Below, one piece after another: positions 1 through 9,325 of a DNA stretch of 64,000 bases. The stretch is from Alkalihalobacillus deserti (GTDB lineage: Bacteria; Bacillota; Bacilli; Bacillales; Bacillaceae_D), in contig NZ_JAJAFR010000010.1 in assembly GCF_020734105.1 (NCBI RefSeq), positions 1 through 64,000 on the forward strand, given 5' to 3'. The notes beneath the pieces were generated by a model. That model worked only from the letters and a program-made list of their open reading frames with translations. It was not told the DNA's origin and made no database searches. Position 1 is the first letter of the stretch, and each line of letters begins with the position of its first letter. A program made the position numbers and the translations under genes.

Positions 1-11
1 AAAAATGGAGT

Positions 12-41
12 TTGAACAAAAAAATAACCTCTTGGTATGAT
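12..41 (+). promoter_or_regulatory. Sigma-A promoter of the IS110 element
   Basis: TTGAAC at 12-17 and TATGAT at 36-41 with an 18-bp spacer form a plausible sigma-A promoter. The transcript would begin around 48 and includes a hairpin (TGTCC 47-51 with GGACA 69-73) ahead of the transposase ribosome binding site. Confidence 0.5.
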
Positions 42-99
42 ATAAATGTCCGAAGCTGGCCAGCGAAAGGACAAATTATATAAACCAGGAGGCCTTCAA

Positions 100-1379
100 A
101 TGAATTATAACCAAAATAATAAAATTGCTCAAATTACTTCTCAAACACTCATTATAGGTGTTGATATTGCGAAATTCAAGCACGTAGCTCGTGCTCAAGA
201 CTTCAGAGGTTTGGAGTTTGGAAAACCTTTACACTTTGAAAATACAAAAGATAGTTTTGATGTATTTGTTGAATGGATTAGAGAGATTCAGGGTCAACAA
301 GATATGAATAAAGTAATTGTCGGTGTTGAACCTACTGGTCACTACTGGCTTAATTTAGCTCATTATCTTAAAGAACTTAATCTCAAGCTTGTCGTTGTTA
401 ATCCAATGCATGTTAAGAAGACGAAGGAATTAGATGATAATTCCCCCACAAAAAATGATGTGAAAGACGCTAAGGTTATTGCTCAATTAGTGAAAGACGG
501 AAGATACGCTGAACCTAAAATTCCAGAGGGAGTATATGCTGATCTACGAATCGCAAGAAAAATACGTGATCTATTATCCGTTGATCTCTACAAGGACAAA
601 TTCACAATTGGATTGATCGATATTTTCCTGAATTCTTAACAGTGTTTAAGGATTGGGAAGGGCAGTCAGCTCTTCAAATATTAAAGCTAAATCTACTACC
701 ACATGAGTTAGTTCAACTCCCTGATCGAGAGATATTAACTCATCTAAGAAAAGCTGTGAAACGTGCAGTGGGCATAAGTAGAATAATAGAATTAAAGAAG
801 GCAGCTAGTGTTTCAATTGGAATCCGTGAGGGTTCAGATTTGGCTAAATTAGAGTTGAGCACGTTGTTAGATAAGTATGAACTCATTACTAAGAAGTTTG
901 AACAACTTGAGGTTAAGAGGGACGAGCTACTAGAACGAATTCCTGGTGTTCAACAAATGTTAGCGATCACAGGTATCGGAAAAGATACAATAGCTGGATT
1001 CTTTGCTGAGGTAGGAGATTTACGTTACTACTCACACCCTCGACAAATTATAAAACTAGCTGGGCTAAGCTTGATGGAGCACACGTCTGGCAAACATAAG
1101 GGACAAACTAGAATAACCAAAAGAGGCAGGAAAAATCTAAGAGCCCTTTTGTTTAGAGTCATTATGCCGCTTGTGGCTAAGAATTCTGCTTTTAAAGCCT
1201 TACACGAATACTATACAAAACGCCCTGATAATCCATTGAAAAAGATGCAGTCACTGATAGCCTTATGTAATAAATTGATACGAGTGTTATTTGCAATCGG
1301 TAAGAAGCAGTTTGAGTTTAGTGAAGATAGAATGCTAAAGGATATTCCTCATATGACTGAATTGCCAAAGGTAGCTTAA
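100..1379 (+). pseudogene. IS110-family transposase, frameshifted
   Basis: This is a DEDD/serine transposase of the IS110 family, split in two frames. The N-terminal part starts at ATG 100 behind AGGAGG and shows the RuvC-like acidic residues (GVDIAK, GVEPTGHYW, NDVKDAK). It runs into a stop at 637-639. The continuing frame is readable from about 590 (QIHNWIDRYFPEF) through to 1379 and carries the Transposase_20 domain with TGIGKDT, HTSGKHKG and ITKRGRKNLR. An indel around 575-600 explains the shift. Restored, the protein would be about 425 residues, a normal length for the family, so this is a recent inactivation rather than an old fragment. Programmed frameshifting is possible, but no slippery heptamer stands out. 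Family assignment is confident; loss of function is inferred. Confidence 0.88.
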
Positions 1380-1479
1380 TTTTTCTCGATACTAGGAAAA
1401 TAATATGGTTTTTAAGTAGATTATTTCAATAATTAATAGACATTTGAAGCACGGATTAGTCAGTAAATCAACTAAAATA

Positions 1480-1660
1480 CGGACATTGATCCTGTCGGGC
1501 AGCATAACTGACATCTACCTCATGGAAAGGTTGGACGAAGGAATTTTGGAGCATAGACTCTGCGAGATATGGGAGGGTTGACCTCCATGAGAAATGTAGA
1601 CATCCACCAGTGCGACCATACTTCAACTTAATATCCACTTTTTGGATAGAGGTGGTTTGG
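1480..1660 (+). ncRNA. Candidate IS110 bridge-RNA region
   Basis: The 3' flank of the transposase is non-coding but structured. A stem pairs ATGG..AGG near 1569-1575 with CCT..CAT near 1582-1588, and a second hairpin pairs TATCCA (1632-1637) with TGGATA (1643-1648). IS110-family elements carry a bridge RNA in a non-coding end: upstream in the IS110 group, downstream in the IS1111 group. Only 99 bases of the upstream end are inside the window. Calling this the bridge RNA is inference from position and structure. Bases 1661-1912 show no further gene. Confidence 0.35.
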
Positions 1661-1912
1661 GTGCATACAGTCTTTTTTGCTTCTCAACTCCAAAATATAC
1701 CTATAAAACAACTTTATCCCATGTTATCAATGTCTATTAACAATGGATGACTATGAAATAGTGAGAAAAGGCTAGAAATCGAAAGATTTACCTTTCTATA
1801 TAGAGGGAGGTTAGTAGAATAACGATACCAACATTTGTATCCTTAAATTGGTCTACAAATGTTAAAATAAAAAACAATATAACTTACATTCAAAATTATT
1901 AGGAGAGATTAA

Positions 1913-2032
1913 ATGACTATTTTTTATATAATAGTAGCAAGTATTCCAGGACTGATTTTTTTAGGTCCAGTCGGTGCAGTGATAGGTGGGGCAATACTAC
2001 TAAACTACTGTTACCAAAAACATTCTCTCTAA
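1913..2032 (+). CDS. 39-residue hydrophobic peptide
   Basis: An AGGAGAG ribosome binding site at 1901-1907 precedes ATG 1913. The 39-codon frame encodes a strongly hydrophobic peptide beginning MTIFYIIVASIPGLIFLG, with a Gly-rich second half and a polar YQKHSL tail, so it is a likely single-pass or hairpin membrane peptide. The last codons lie next to the ISL3-derived fragment, so the peptide may be the front end of a longer gene cut by that insertion. I do not recognise the family. The case rests on the ribosome binding site and composition only. Confidence 0.4.
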   Translation: MTIFYIIVASIPGLIFLGPVGAVIGGAILLNYCYQKHSL

Positions 2033-2080
2033 TACGTATGTGCAAACACTCGTCGTTGAATGTGGAACCCATTCCATAAA

Positions 2081-2555
2081 GCCGTTCATACCATTTTCCC
2101 AGCTGTTTGTATTTATCTATCACGACAGTAGCTTTGGGAAACTGAACGGTTACAACCTTGAAAAATGGCTCCCGCATTTCAATAACGACGATTTGAATGG
2201 ACTCTGGGGACAATCCCTTCTCGTTTTGAACAAAAGTAGAAACAGCTTCTGTTGTGCGATCCTTTGTCATTCCAAGGACATTGCCAACAGCTAGATTTGT
2301 TATCACCGTTTCATAGGAATGACCTTTTCTTACAGCTACTTTATCAATGCTTATCACGGATGTTTGGTCTTGTACCTGTTCTTGTTGCTTTTGAGCTTTT
2401 TCTTCAGCGAGTTTTATAGAAGATCCGCTCAAGCGTTGTATAGGGAATCTTTTGCTTTTTACTGCATCTTTGATGGTCGTTCCTAAGCAATGTTTGGTAG
2501 CTACCATTAATGCCAGGATTTCGCAGATGTTTTCTTTTTGTTTATAATTTTTCAC
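2081..2555 (-). pseudogene. ISL3-family transposase fragment
   Basis: The minus-strand frame carries the central DDE-domain block of ISL3 transposases: IDKVAVRKGHSYETVI, a GMTKDRT stretch, then VVTVQFPKATVVIDKYKQ followed by GKWYERL. Several conserved residues are altered (the usual acidic and aromatic residues of the second motif are replaced), the N-terminal zinc-binding region is missing, and after about residue 158 the frame continues into unrelated sequence down to 1917. It is an inactive relic about a third of normal length, with no terminal repeats that I could define. Confidence 0.7.
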
Positions 2556-2734
2556 AACTTTTGGTGATGAATCATAGAATATAAGTATGAATTTGAGATT
2601 AATGGTTTTTACATTATGAACTAAGATAGCTAGAATTGATGGGAAACCATTTCTCGTGATGAAAAATAATAAATTAAATGGTAATAGTCCTGATTTTGTA
2701 ACATTTAATCATTATAGTAAGCTGTTCATCTCAT

Positions 2735-4132
2735 TTATCCAACCATCTTATCTGATTCCTCTTCATCCCAAGCTTCTGTGTTTTTAATTCCTAGTTTCTT
2801 AGGATTGAAGATTGGATCAATACCTTGAGCTCGTTGCTCTTCATAATCTTTTAATACTTTAAAGGCAATTTTACCTAAAAGTAAAATCGCTATTACATTA
2901 ATAATAGTCATGAAAGCCATAAATAAATCTGCTAAATCCCATACAAGATTTAAACTTGCGACAGAACCGAAGAATACGAACGCCATTGTCGCAACACGAT
3001 AAACATTAATTGCTGTTTTGCTCTTTTTAATAAATTCAATGTTTGTTTCACCGTAGTAGTAACTACCAATGATCGAACTAAAAGCAAACATAAAGATCGC
3101 TGCAGCAATAAAGTAACTAGCCCATCCGCCAATCTGAAGACTAAGAGAGTTTTGGAGCAGCTGAATCCCTTCTTCTTTACTTGTATGATAGTCTGTATTT
3201 AACAAAATGATAAATGCTGTTGCTGAAGACACAACTAATGTATCTACATATACACCAAGTGTTTGAACAAATCCTTGCTTTGCAGGATGAGAAATACTTG
3301 CCGTTGCAGCTGCATTTGGAGAACTCCCCATTCCTGCTTCGTTCGAGAATAATCCACGGCGAACCCCCATCATAATGGCAGCTCCAATCCCTCCACCAAC
3401 TGTTTGTTCAAAACCAAATGCACTACGGACAATCAATCCTAGAACAGCAGGAATTTCAGATATATTCATGACAACGACAACAAACGCAATAATAATATAT
3501 AAAACTGCCATAATGGGTACGATGACACTAGAGAAATTCGCTATACGGTGAACCCCACCAAAAATAATTCCCCCCGTTAACACCGTCATAATAGCACCCA
3601 TGACCCACGGACTCACGTTAAATGCATTATCAAAAGCTCCAGCAATCGTATTGCTTTGAACTGAGTTAAAAATAAGTCCAAATGTAAGAGTAATCAATAC
3701 CGCAAAAATAATACCCAACCATCTTTGCCCTAACCCTTTTTCAATGTAATAGGCTGGACCACCTCGGTATGCCTCCTTATCACGAATTTTATACACTTGT
3801 GCGAGAGTAGACTCGACAAAACTAGTAGCACCACCAAGTAGAGCTACGATCCACATCCAGAAAACCGCACCTGGTCCACCTAAGACGATTGCAACAGTAA
3901 CCCCTGCCAGGTTTCCTGTACCAATACGCGTCGCTGCACCAATGGCGAACGACTTAAATGGACTAATACTTCTCATGCCATCTACGTCTTTTGACTTTTC
4001 GGTAATAACACGAAACATCTCACCGATTGAGCGAAACTGCATAAATCCAATTTTAAACGTAAAATATAAACCAGCCCCAAGCAAACCACCGATAAATACA
4101 TAAGTCCAAAAAAAATCATTAATTACTTGCAA
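2735..4132 (-). CDS. Alanine/sodium symporter (AgcS/AlsT family)
   Basis: The protein is about 465 residues, the usual length of the alanine-or-glycine:cation symporter family, and imports alanine or glycine with sodium across the cytoplasmic membrane. It is almost entirely transmembrane segments. Family motifs visible include the GAATRIGTGNLAGV block near residue 70, YRGGPAYYIEKGLG, and RRGLFSNEAGMGSSPNAAA near residue 265. The frame is open to GTG 4141, but the GAGAGG site is well spaced (8 bases) only for TTG 4132, which I prefer. It stands alone on the minus strand between an ISL3 relic and the decayed putP copy. Substrate (alanine against glycine) is not decided by sequence. Confidence 0.88.
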   Translation of the reverse strand: MQVINDFFWTYVFIGGLLGAGLYFTFKIGFMQFRSIGEMFRVITEKSKDVDGMRSISPFKSFAIGAATRIGTGNLAGVTVAIVLGGPGAVFWMWIVALLGGATSFVESTLAQVYKIRDKEAYRGGPAYYIEKGLGQRWLGIIFAVLITLTFGLIFNSVQSNTIAGAFDNAFNVSPWVMGAIMTVLTGGIIFGGVHRIANFSSVIVPIMAVLYIIIAFVVVVMNISEIPAVLGLIVRSAFGFEQTVGGGIGAAIMMGVRRGLFSNEAGMGSSPNAAATASISHPAKQGFVQTLGVYVDTLVVSSATAFIILLNTDYHTSKEEGIQLLQNSLSLQIGGWASYFIAAAIFMFAFSSIIGSYYYGETNIEFIKKSKTAINVYRVATMAFVFFGSVASLNLVWDLADLFMAFMTIINVIAILLLGKIAFKVLKDYEEQRAQGIDPIFNPKKLGIKNTEAWDEEESDKMVG

Positions 4133-4261
4133 AAGAAACACCTCTCTTTAAAAGAACTATTAGAGTAATTTTTACTATACACCCGCTTGATTTTTATGTA
4201 AATTGAATGGTCAGAAGTCCTAACGGTTAAAATCGCCAATTCCTTTAATGGGTGACTTTAA

Positions 4262-4704
4262 AAATAAGACAGCCCCAGCAACCATACTAGAGGGTGCGTA
4301 GAATAAAAAGAAGACAATAATCGTTATCGCAGAAATAATATGTAACACTTTAGCCGAGTCTATTATCAAGTTGGTCAAGTATCGTAATTGAGTTTGCAGT
4401 TTCAGTGTATTTGTGTAATCGTTTTGCAACGAACTGCTAATTTAAATAAGTATGAACCGCTAATCCGATGGCGATCCACATTCCATTTCAGCCCGATACA
4501 TAAATAGCTCTGGGAAGACCTAAAAGCAACCACTCCTATCAGAGGCCTGTGCACTCATTGCTAATACCCAACTATTTAGACTTCTTTCTCCTAAGAAATA
4601 ATTAGAAATGGTATTTGTTCTTTTGTAAGTCCATAAACTTATCCCTAACATTCCAATTAAATAAACAGTAAATGTAATAATAGTGGCTGTATTTATTCAG
4701 TTCT
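4262..4704 (-). pseudogene. Decayed copy of putP (first third only)
   Basis: Aligned by eye, this stretch matches the first about 150 codons of the intact proline permease at 12232-13758, including the segment reading ISAITIIVFFLFYAPSSMVAGAVLF. The start codon has changed from ATG to ATA (the plus strand reads attTATtcag instead of attCATtcag), several frameshifts are present, and everything after the VAGAVLF segment is gone. It cannot make a transporter. The preceding accessory peptide gene found in the intact locus is deleted here. Confidence 0.88.
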
Positions 4705-4718
4705 GCACTCCATTCCTT

Positions 4719-4732
4719 TGAAAGCGTTTTCT
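4719..4732. promoter_or_regulatory. cre-like CcpA box (decayed locus)
   Basis: TGAAAGCGTTTTCT matches the CcpA cre consensus except for the last base. The same sequence is present at the same place in the intact locus (13889-13902), just downstream of the sigma-54 promoter, where a repressor would block transcription. Confidence 0.6.
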
Positions 4733-4757
4733 TGATTGGAGGGGTATCTTTTTTACT

Positions 4758-4774
4758 TGCAATAATTATGCCAA
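4758..4774 (-). promoter_or_regulatory. Sigma-54 promoter of the decayed putP copy
   Basis: Read on the minus strand the site is TTGGCATAATTATTGCA, with GG and GC separated by exactly 10 bases as sigma-54 promoters require. The promoter survives although the gene it drives is dead. Confidence 0.75.
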
Positions 4775-4835
4775 TAATAATTATTGGGTATTCTATAATT
4801 TAACTACACAACATAGACAAAAGTGTTTTAATAAA

Positions 4836-4854
4836 TGTCTAAACTGTTTAGACA
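4836..4854. promoter_or_regulatory. Activator binding palindrome (UAS)
   Basis: TGTCTAAACTGTTTAGACA is a perfect 9-1-9 palindrome about 65-80 bases upstream of the sigma-54 promoter, a normal distance for an enhancer-binding protein. A slightly shorter form occurs in the intact locus at 13991-14005. Assignment to the adjacent activator is inference. Confidence 0.6.
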
Positions 4855-4904
4855 ATTGACACAAATAAAAAGATGAGAAACAGGTGTTTTCACTTCTTTA
4901 TATA

Positions 4905-6232
4905 ATTTATATTTCTTAAGTTTATTATATAAAGTAGCCCTTGAAATACCCAATAACTTCGCTGCTACTGCTTTATTTCCATACGTTTTTTGTAAGGTAA
5001 ATTGAATCTCCTTTTTCACATTGACCGTTCGGTTTTTTTATTTCCTCGAATGGAGTGTTTTGGCTAGGATGATTATTTTCCTTTAAAAAATTCTTAGGAA
5101 GATGATGTGGTTAAATCACTTCGTTATCACTTGCTAAAATGATCATACGATCGATAATATTACGAAATTGCCGTATCTTTCCTTTCCATGGGTGTTGTAG
5201 AAAGGTATACATAACTTCTGGATCGATTTCAGGGACGGGCATTGTGTATCTTAAAAGAGAATTCCTCAAAACTTGCAATTCAAGGACATTTCCCCAACTT
5301 CATCAAGGAAAATTGTTTCCTTTTACAGCATCAAATTTTCCTGTTTTCCCCCCTGTTACAGCACCGGTAAGAGCTCCTTGTTCATACCCGAAAAGTTTGC
5401 TTTCAAAAAATGCAGTTTTGGGATGGAACCACAGTTAATGGCAACAAAGGGATGGCTAGCGTTTTCTAGCATTGTGTATACCTTAGCAAATAACTCTTCC
5501 GATGCCACTTTCCCAAGTAATTAAAACAGGGGCATCTGCTTTGGCAATTTTATTTGCTAGAATAATAGCCTCTTTTAAAACGGGGCTTCTACCTTTAATT
5601 TTACTAAAAGGAGAAAGGTTCTGTTGGCTTTGAGTAGTACTTTCAAATCATGTAAGTAGGCGTTCTTTGAAGACAACTCATCATTTAATTTCACTATCTG
5701 AGTAATATCTCTTTCAATTGAAATGCCTCCAACGACTTCTGTACCAATATAGATGGCGATATATTAATTAAAACATAAACATCATGATTAGGCTGGTGGT
5801 ATTTGTTTGTAACTCCTTGATTTTCTTTTATCGTTAACATTAAAACAACGGCCTCTTTTTTAAAAAACAGTGTAATAGATTGGCCAGACACTTCATTTGG
5901 AGGAAAGCACATACATTCATTCTGCTTTACGATTCAAAAATAGGTTTTTCCCATTACTTTTCAACCGTTGTTACAGCATCTTCAACCGAGTTAAGGAGAG
6001 CATCATAATAAGCTTTTGTTAGTTTCCATTGTTTAAAAAATTCTTTCTAATATTGAATTAGGAATCTATCTACAAAATTCATCATTTGCCCCTTTAAAGC
6101 AATATCTCTACCTTCTTGGATAATGTCAATGTCAGATAAAAGAGTGGTATGACTATATATTTCCATGTTATTACTTTCTAGATCGCTTTTCCATGGCAGT
6201 GCTAGTGTTACAAGAGTGATATGGTGTTGCAA
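4905..6232 (-). pseudogene. Decayed copy of the sigma-54 activator gene
   Basis: This is a broken paralogue of the activator at 14060-15625. The N-terminus ([18 protein letters not shown], from 6232) and the C-terminal Fis-type helix-turn-helix ([20 protein letters not shown]) are still recognisable. Between them lie numerous frameshifts and stops, and about 230 bases of the AAA+ domain are missing near 5240-5280. The natural stop is also lost, so the last frame runs on to 4828. It cannot encode a working activator. Bases 6233-6582 upstream are AT-rich and resemble 15626-15810 beside the intact gene. They contain TTAGAC half-sites at 6347-6352 and 6536-6541 but no gene. Confidence 0.9.
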
Positions 6233-6582
6233 ATTCTAGACCTCCCAACCAAATTAAAGGTTATGGAATTATTTTACATGTCTGTTTATATTGGCTTGAT
6301 TTAGATGGAATTGATTGAAACTGTATATGTTTTTTCTATATATTTTTTAGACTGTTACTTATACTTATTTTATTTTACATTCTAAAAAAGCCAGTATTAT
6401 TTTAAGACAACTTTTATTCCTTTTAAAAAGATAGTTTGTAGTAATCAGACTCATTATGGGTCTAGGTAAATTATAGAATGATAGAGTTTACACTTGTGTT
6501 TAATTGGACTTTATATTGAACAGAAGTGTGTGTAATTAGACATTGCTTTTCAATAAATTCTTGGATAACCTTATAAAATTAA

Positions 6583-6599
6583 TTGGCATGCGTTTTGCA
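6583..6599 (+). promoter_or_regulatory. Sigma-54 promoter of putB
   Basis: TTGGCATGCGTTTTGCA fits the YTGGCACG-N4-TTGCW consensus with only one mismatch (T for C). The invariant GG (6585-6586) and GC (6597-6598) are 10 bases apart. Transcription would start near 6611, about 38 bases before the putB start codon. Confidence 0.85.
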
Positions 6600-6648
6600 T
6601 GTAGAAGGGTAACAAGAAAGTTTTAGTCTAAAAACTGGAGGGATCAAA

Positions 6649-7566
6649 ATGATTTTACATCAACCAATGAAAATCTTCTTTATGTTTCTTTCTCAAAACA
6701 AAGCAATGAATGTTGCCGCAAAAAGGTGGGGGTTAAAAGTAGGAGCATCTCAAGTAGTAGCGGGACAAGACATTGAGAGTGCAATTGCTAAAGTGAACGA
6801 ATTAAATAAACAAGGGTTAACGTGTACACTTGACCATTTAGGGGAGTTTGTAGACAGTAAGGAAGAAGCAATAGAAGCGACGGAATATTGTATTAAGACA
6901 TTAGACGCCATTGCATCTTCAGGTGTTGACTGCAATTTATCGCTTAAAATGACACAGCTTGGTTTAGATATTAACGAAGAGTTTTGTTTGGAAAATATGC
7001 GGCGTATTGTTGGTACTGCCAAACAGTATCACAATTTTGTAAGAATTGATATGGAGGATTACTCACACTGCCAACAGACATTAGATATTCTGAAAGAGTT
7101 GAGAAAAGATTATGACAATGTTGGAACGGTTATTCAAGCTTATCTAAATAGAGCTGAAGAAGATATTAGAAACCTAAAAGGCATTTCTCTTAGACTAGTA
7201 AAAGGTGCGTATAAAGAATCACCTGAAGTAGCCTTTCAAGACAAAGAGAAAATCGATGAAAATTATTTCAACATCATCAAAGACCATTTACTAAGTGGAA
7301 GTTATACGGCAATCGCATCGCATGATCATCAAATTATTGAAAAAGTGATAACATTTGTAAAAGAGAACCAAATCGATAACAGTCAATTTGAGTTTCAGAT
7401 GCTTTACGGATTTCGGACAGATTTACAGGTAGAATTAGTGAAAAAAGGTTACATCGTGCGTGTCTATGTACCATTTGGACAGGATTGGTTTGGATATTTT
7501 ATGAGACGTATGGCTGAACGTCCGCAAAATGTAGCATTTGCATTAAGAGGTTTACTTTCAAAATAG
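6649..7566 (+). CDS. putB: Proline dehydrogenase
   Basis: This is the monofunctional Bacillus-type FAD-dependent proline dehydrogenase, about 305 residues, which oxidises proline to pyrroline-5-carboxylate and passes electrons to the respiratory chain. The TIM-barrel core is complete: TLDHLGE near residue 60, the LSLKMTQLGLD strand, SLRLVKGAYKE near residue 185, EFQMLYGFR, and the C-terminal VYVPFGQDWFGYFMRRMAERPQN active-site block. GGAGGGATCAAA precedes ATG 6649. It is driven by the sigma-54 promoter at 6583 and is followed 59 bases later by glutamate dehydrogenase. With the neighbouring activator dead, control probably comes in trans from the intact activator at 14060. The partner P5C dehydrogenase at 11166 is broken, so another copy must exist elsewhere if proline is used. 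Confidence 0.92.
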   Translation: MILHQPMKIFFMFLSQNKAMNVAAKRWGLKVGASQVVAGQDIESAIAKVNELNKQGLTCTLDHLGEFVDSKEEAIEATEYCIKTLDAIASSGVDCNLSLKMTQLGLDINEEFCLENMRRIVGTAKQYHNFVRIDMEDYSHCQQTLDILKELRKDYDNVGTVIQAYLNRAEEDIRNLKGISLRLVKGAYKESPEVAFQDKEKIDENYFNIIKDHLLSGSYTAIASHDHQIIEKVITFVKENQIDNSQFEFQMLYGFRTDLQVELVKKGYIVRVYVPFGQDWFGYFMRRMAERPQNVAFALRGLLSK

Positions 7567-7625
7567 GCAGCGAGAAATGCTTTTATTTGAGAATCGTTTT
7601 CTAGTAATCATTCGAGGTGAATAAA

Positions 7626-8921
7626 ATGAGTCTGTCCATAAAAGAAGAAGAAAAGTTAGAGGAAGTAAATCTACAGCATTCTAAAAATCCTAACCAATTA
7701 GAGTCAACACAAATAATTATTAAAGAAGCTTTGAATACATTGGGGTATACGAGTGAAGTATTTGAACTACTTAAAGAGCCACTTCGGATGCTAACCGTTC
7801 GTATACCTATACGGATGGATAATGGTAACGTAAGAATCTTTACCGGATATCGCTCTCAACATAATGACTCAGTAGGGCCGACTAAAGGAGGAGTTCGCTT
7901 TCATCCAGAAGTAACAGAAGAGGAAGTGAAAGCGTTATCTATTTGGATGACTTTAAAATGTGGCATTGTCAATATTCCATATGGGGGAGGGAAAGGTGGC
8001 ATTATTTGTGATCCCAGGGAAATGTCCTTTGGTGAAATAGAACGATTAAGTCGAGGGTATGTAAGAGCGATTAGTCAAATTGTTGGTCCTACAAAAGATA
8101 TTCCCGCTCCTGATGTATTTACTAATTCACAAGTAATGGCTTGGATGATGGATGAGTATAGCCGGATACGCGAGTTTGATTCACCGGGATTTATTACGGG
8201 AAAACCTCTTGTTTTAGGCGGTTCCCATGGCAGGGAAACAGCTACGGCAAGAGGTGTAGCAATTTGTATAGAAGAAGCAGCAAGGCGTAAAGATATAGAA
8301 TTAAAAAAAGCAAAGGTTGTGATTCAGGGTTTTGGAAATGCGGGGAGTTATTTAGCAAAGTTTCTTAATGAGTCAGGAGCAAAAGTAGTTGGTATCTCTG
8401 ATGCTTATGGAGCTCTTTATGATGAAGAAGGACTAGATATAAATGATTTATTAGAGAAACGAGATTCTTTTGGAACCGTAACGAATTTATTTAAACATAC
8501 CATTACCAACCAGGAGTTACTTGAACTTCCGTGTGATATCTTAGTACCGGCTGCCATTTCGGATCAAATTACTGCTGAAAATGCACCTAATATTAAGGCG
8601 GCTATTGTTGTTGAGGCTGCAAATGGTCCAACAACAATGGAGGCCACACAAATTCTTAGTCAACGAAATGTGTTGATTATTCCTGATGTGTTAGCTAGTT
8701 CAGGAGGGGTAATAGTCTCTTACTTTGAATGGGTACAGAACAATTTAGGATATTATTGGTCGGAAGAGGAGGTTTCCATTAAATTAAGAACAAAATTAAT
8801 AGAAGCTTTTAACCATGTTATTGATACAGCAACTCTTCACAAAATTGATAATCGGTTAGCCGCCTATATGGTTGGATCCAGAAAAATGGCTGAAGCTTCA
8901 AAATTTCGAGGGTGGATTTAA
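7626..8921 (+). CDS. Glutamate dehydrogenase (RocG/GudB type)
   Basis: This is the catabolic NAD-type glutamate dehydrogenase of Bacillus, about 431 residues, converting glutamate to 2-oxoglutarate and ammonia. The N-terminal substrate domain shows GYRSQHNDSVGPTKGGVRFH and the catalytic region PYGGGKGGI. The Rossmann domain begins with VVIQGFGNAGS near residue 238. GTG 7617 is in frame, but GAGGTGA at 7614-7620 is placed correctly only for ATG 7626. No tandem codon duplication like the one that silences B. subtilis 168 gudB was noticed. Sitting after putB, it takes the end product of proline oxidation into the TCA cycle. Whether rocG or gudB is the better name cannot be told. Confidence 0.93.
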   Translation: MSLSIKEEEKLEEVNLQHSKNPNQLESTQIIIKEALNTLGYTSEVFELLKEPLRMLTVRIPIRMDNGNVRIFTGYRSQHNDSVGPTKGGVRFHPEVTEEEVKALSIWMTLKCGIVNIPYGGGKGGIICDPREMSFGEIERLSRGYVRAISQIVGPTKDIPAPDVFTNSQVMAWMMDEYSRIREFDSPGFITGKPLVLGGSHGRETATARGVAICIEEAARRKDIELKKAKVVIQGFGNAGSYLAKFLNESGAKVVGISDAYGALYDEEGLDINDLLEKRDSFGTVTNLFKHTITNQELLELPCDILVPAAISDQITAENAPNIKAAIVVEAANGPTTMEATQILSQRNVLIIPDVLASSGGVIVSYFEWVQNNLGYYWSEEEVSIKLRTKLIEAFNHVIDTATLHKIDNRLAAYMVGSRKMAEASKFRGWI

Positions 8922-8934
8922 GGAGGGGTTATTA

Positions 8935-9186
8935 GTGAATACTTACTGTGAAGTTGTTAGTGTTTCTAATGGAACGATTGATCAGGTATTTGTAAATGAA
9001 GGGGACTATGTATATGAATGGGAACCTTTATTTCTATTGAAGACGAATGAGGGTGTACTGAAAAAGATAGAGATGGGGGTAGGCGGGAATATCCTTTCTC
9101 TAAATGTGAAACCGGGTGATAAAGTCATACATGATATGACTTTAGCAATACTAAGAGAAGATGATCTGCCTAGTGGTTGTGATTAA
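8935..9186 (+). CDS. Biotin/lipoyl-domain-like small protein
   Basis: GTG 8935 follows GGAGGGG by a suitable distance and only 13 bases after the glutamate dehydrogenase stop. The same frame is open further upstream, but only by overlapping that gene. The 83-residue product reads like a single barrel-sandwich hybrid domain: VFVNEGDYVYEWEPLFLLKT then NILSLNVKPGDKVIHDMTLAIL. The MKM or DKA attachment motif of biotin or lipoate carriers is not visible; the turn region instead has KKIEMGVGGN. It may therefore be a non-modified hybrid-motif protein. Its place between glutamate dehydrogenase and glutaminase suggests a role with one of these, but no function is known to me. Confidence 0.7.
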   Translation: MNTYCEVVSVSNGTIDQVFVNEGDYVYEWEPLFLLKTNEGVLKKIEMGVGGNILSLNVKPGDKVIHDMTLAILREDDLPSGCD

Positions 9187-9325
9187 CATTGCTACTTATA
9201 TCTACTTTAGTAATTCAAAGCGAAACAATTAAAGAAGAACTTAGTGAAGAAACAGATGACTGTATTAGATGAAATACAAAGATTAATATATCTCATTTCG
9301 ATTTTTTTGAAAGGAAGTCATCTTA

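Noticed and set aside
4220-4429. Separate small membrane protein of 69 residues
   Set aside because: Its hydrophobic core is identical in type to a PutP segment and the surrounding DNA aligns with putP, so it is part of the pseudogene.
5139-5524. Plus-strand frames of 83-99 codons over the decayed activator
   Set aside because: They run opposite to the recognisable activator remnant, have no ribosome binding site and no protein-like family features.
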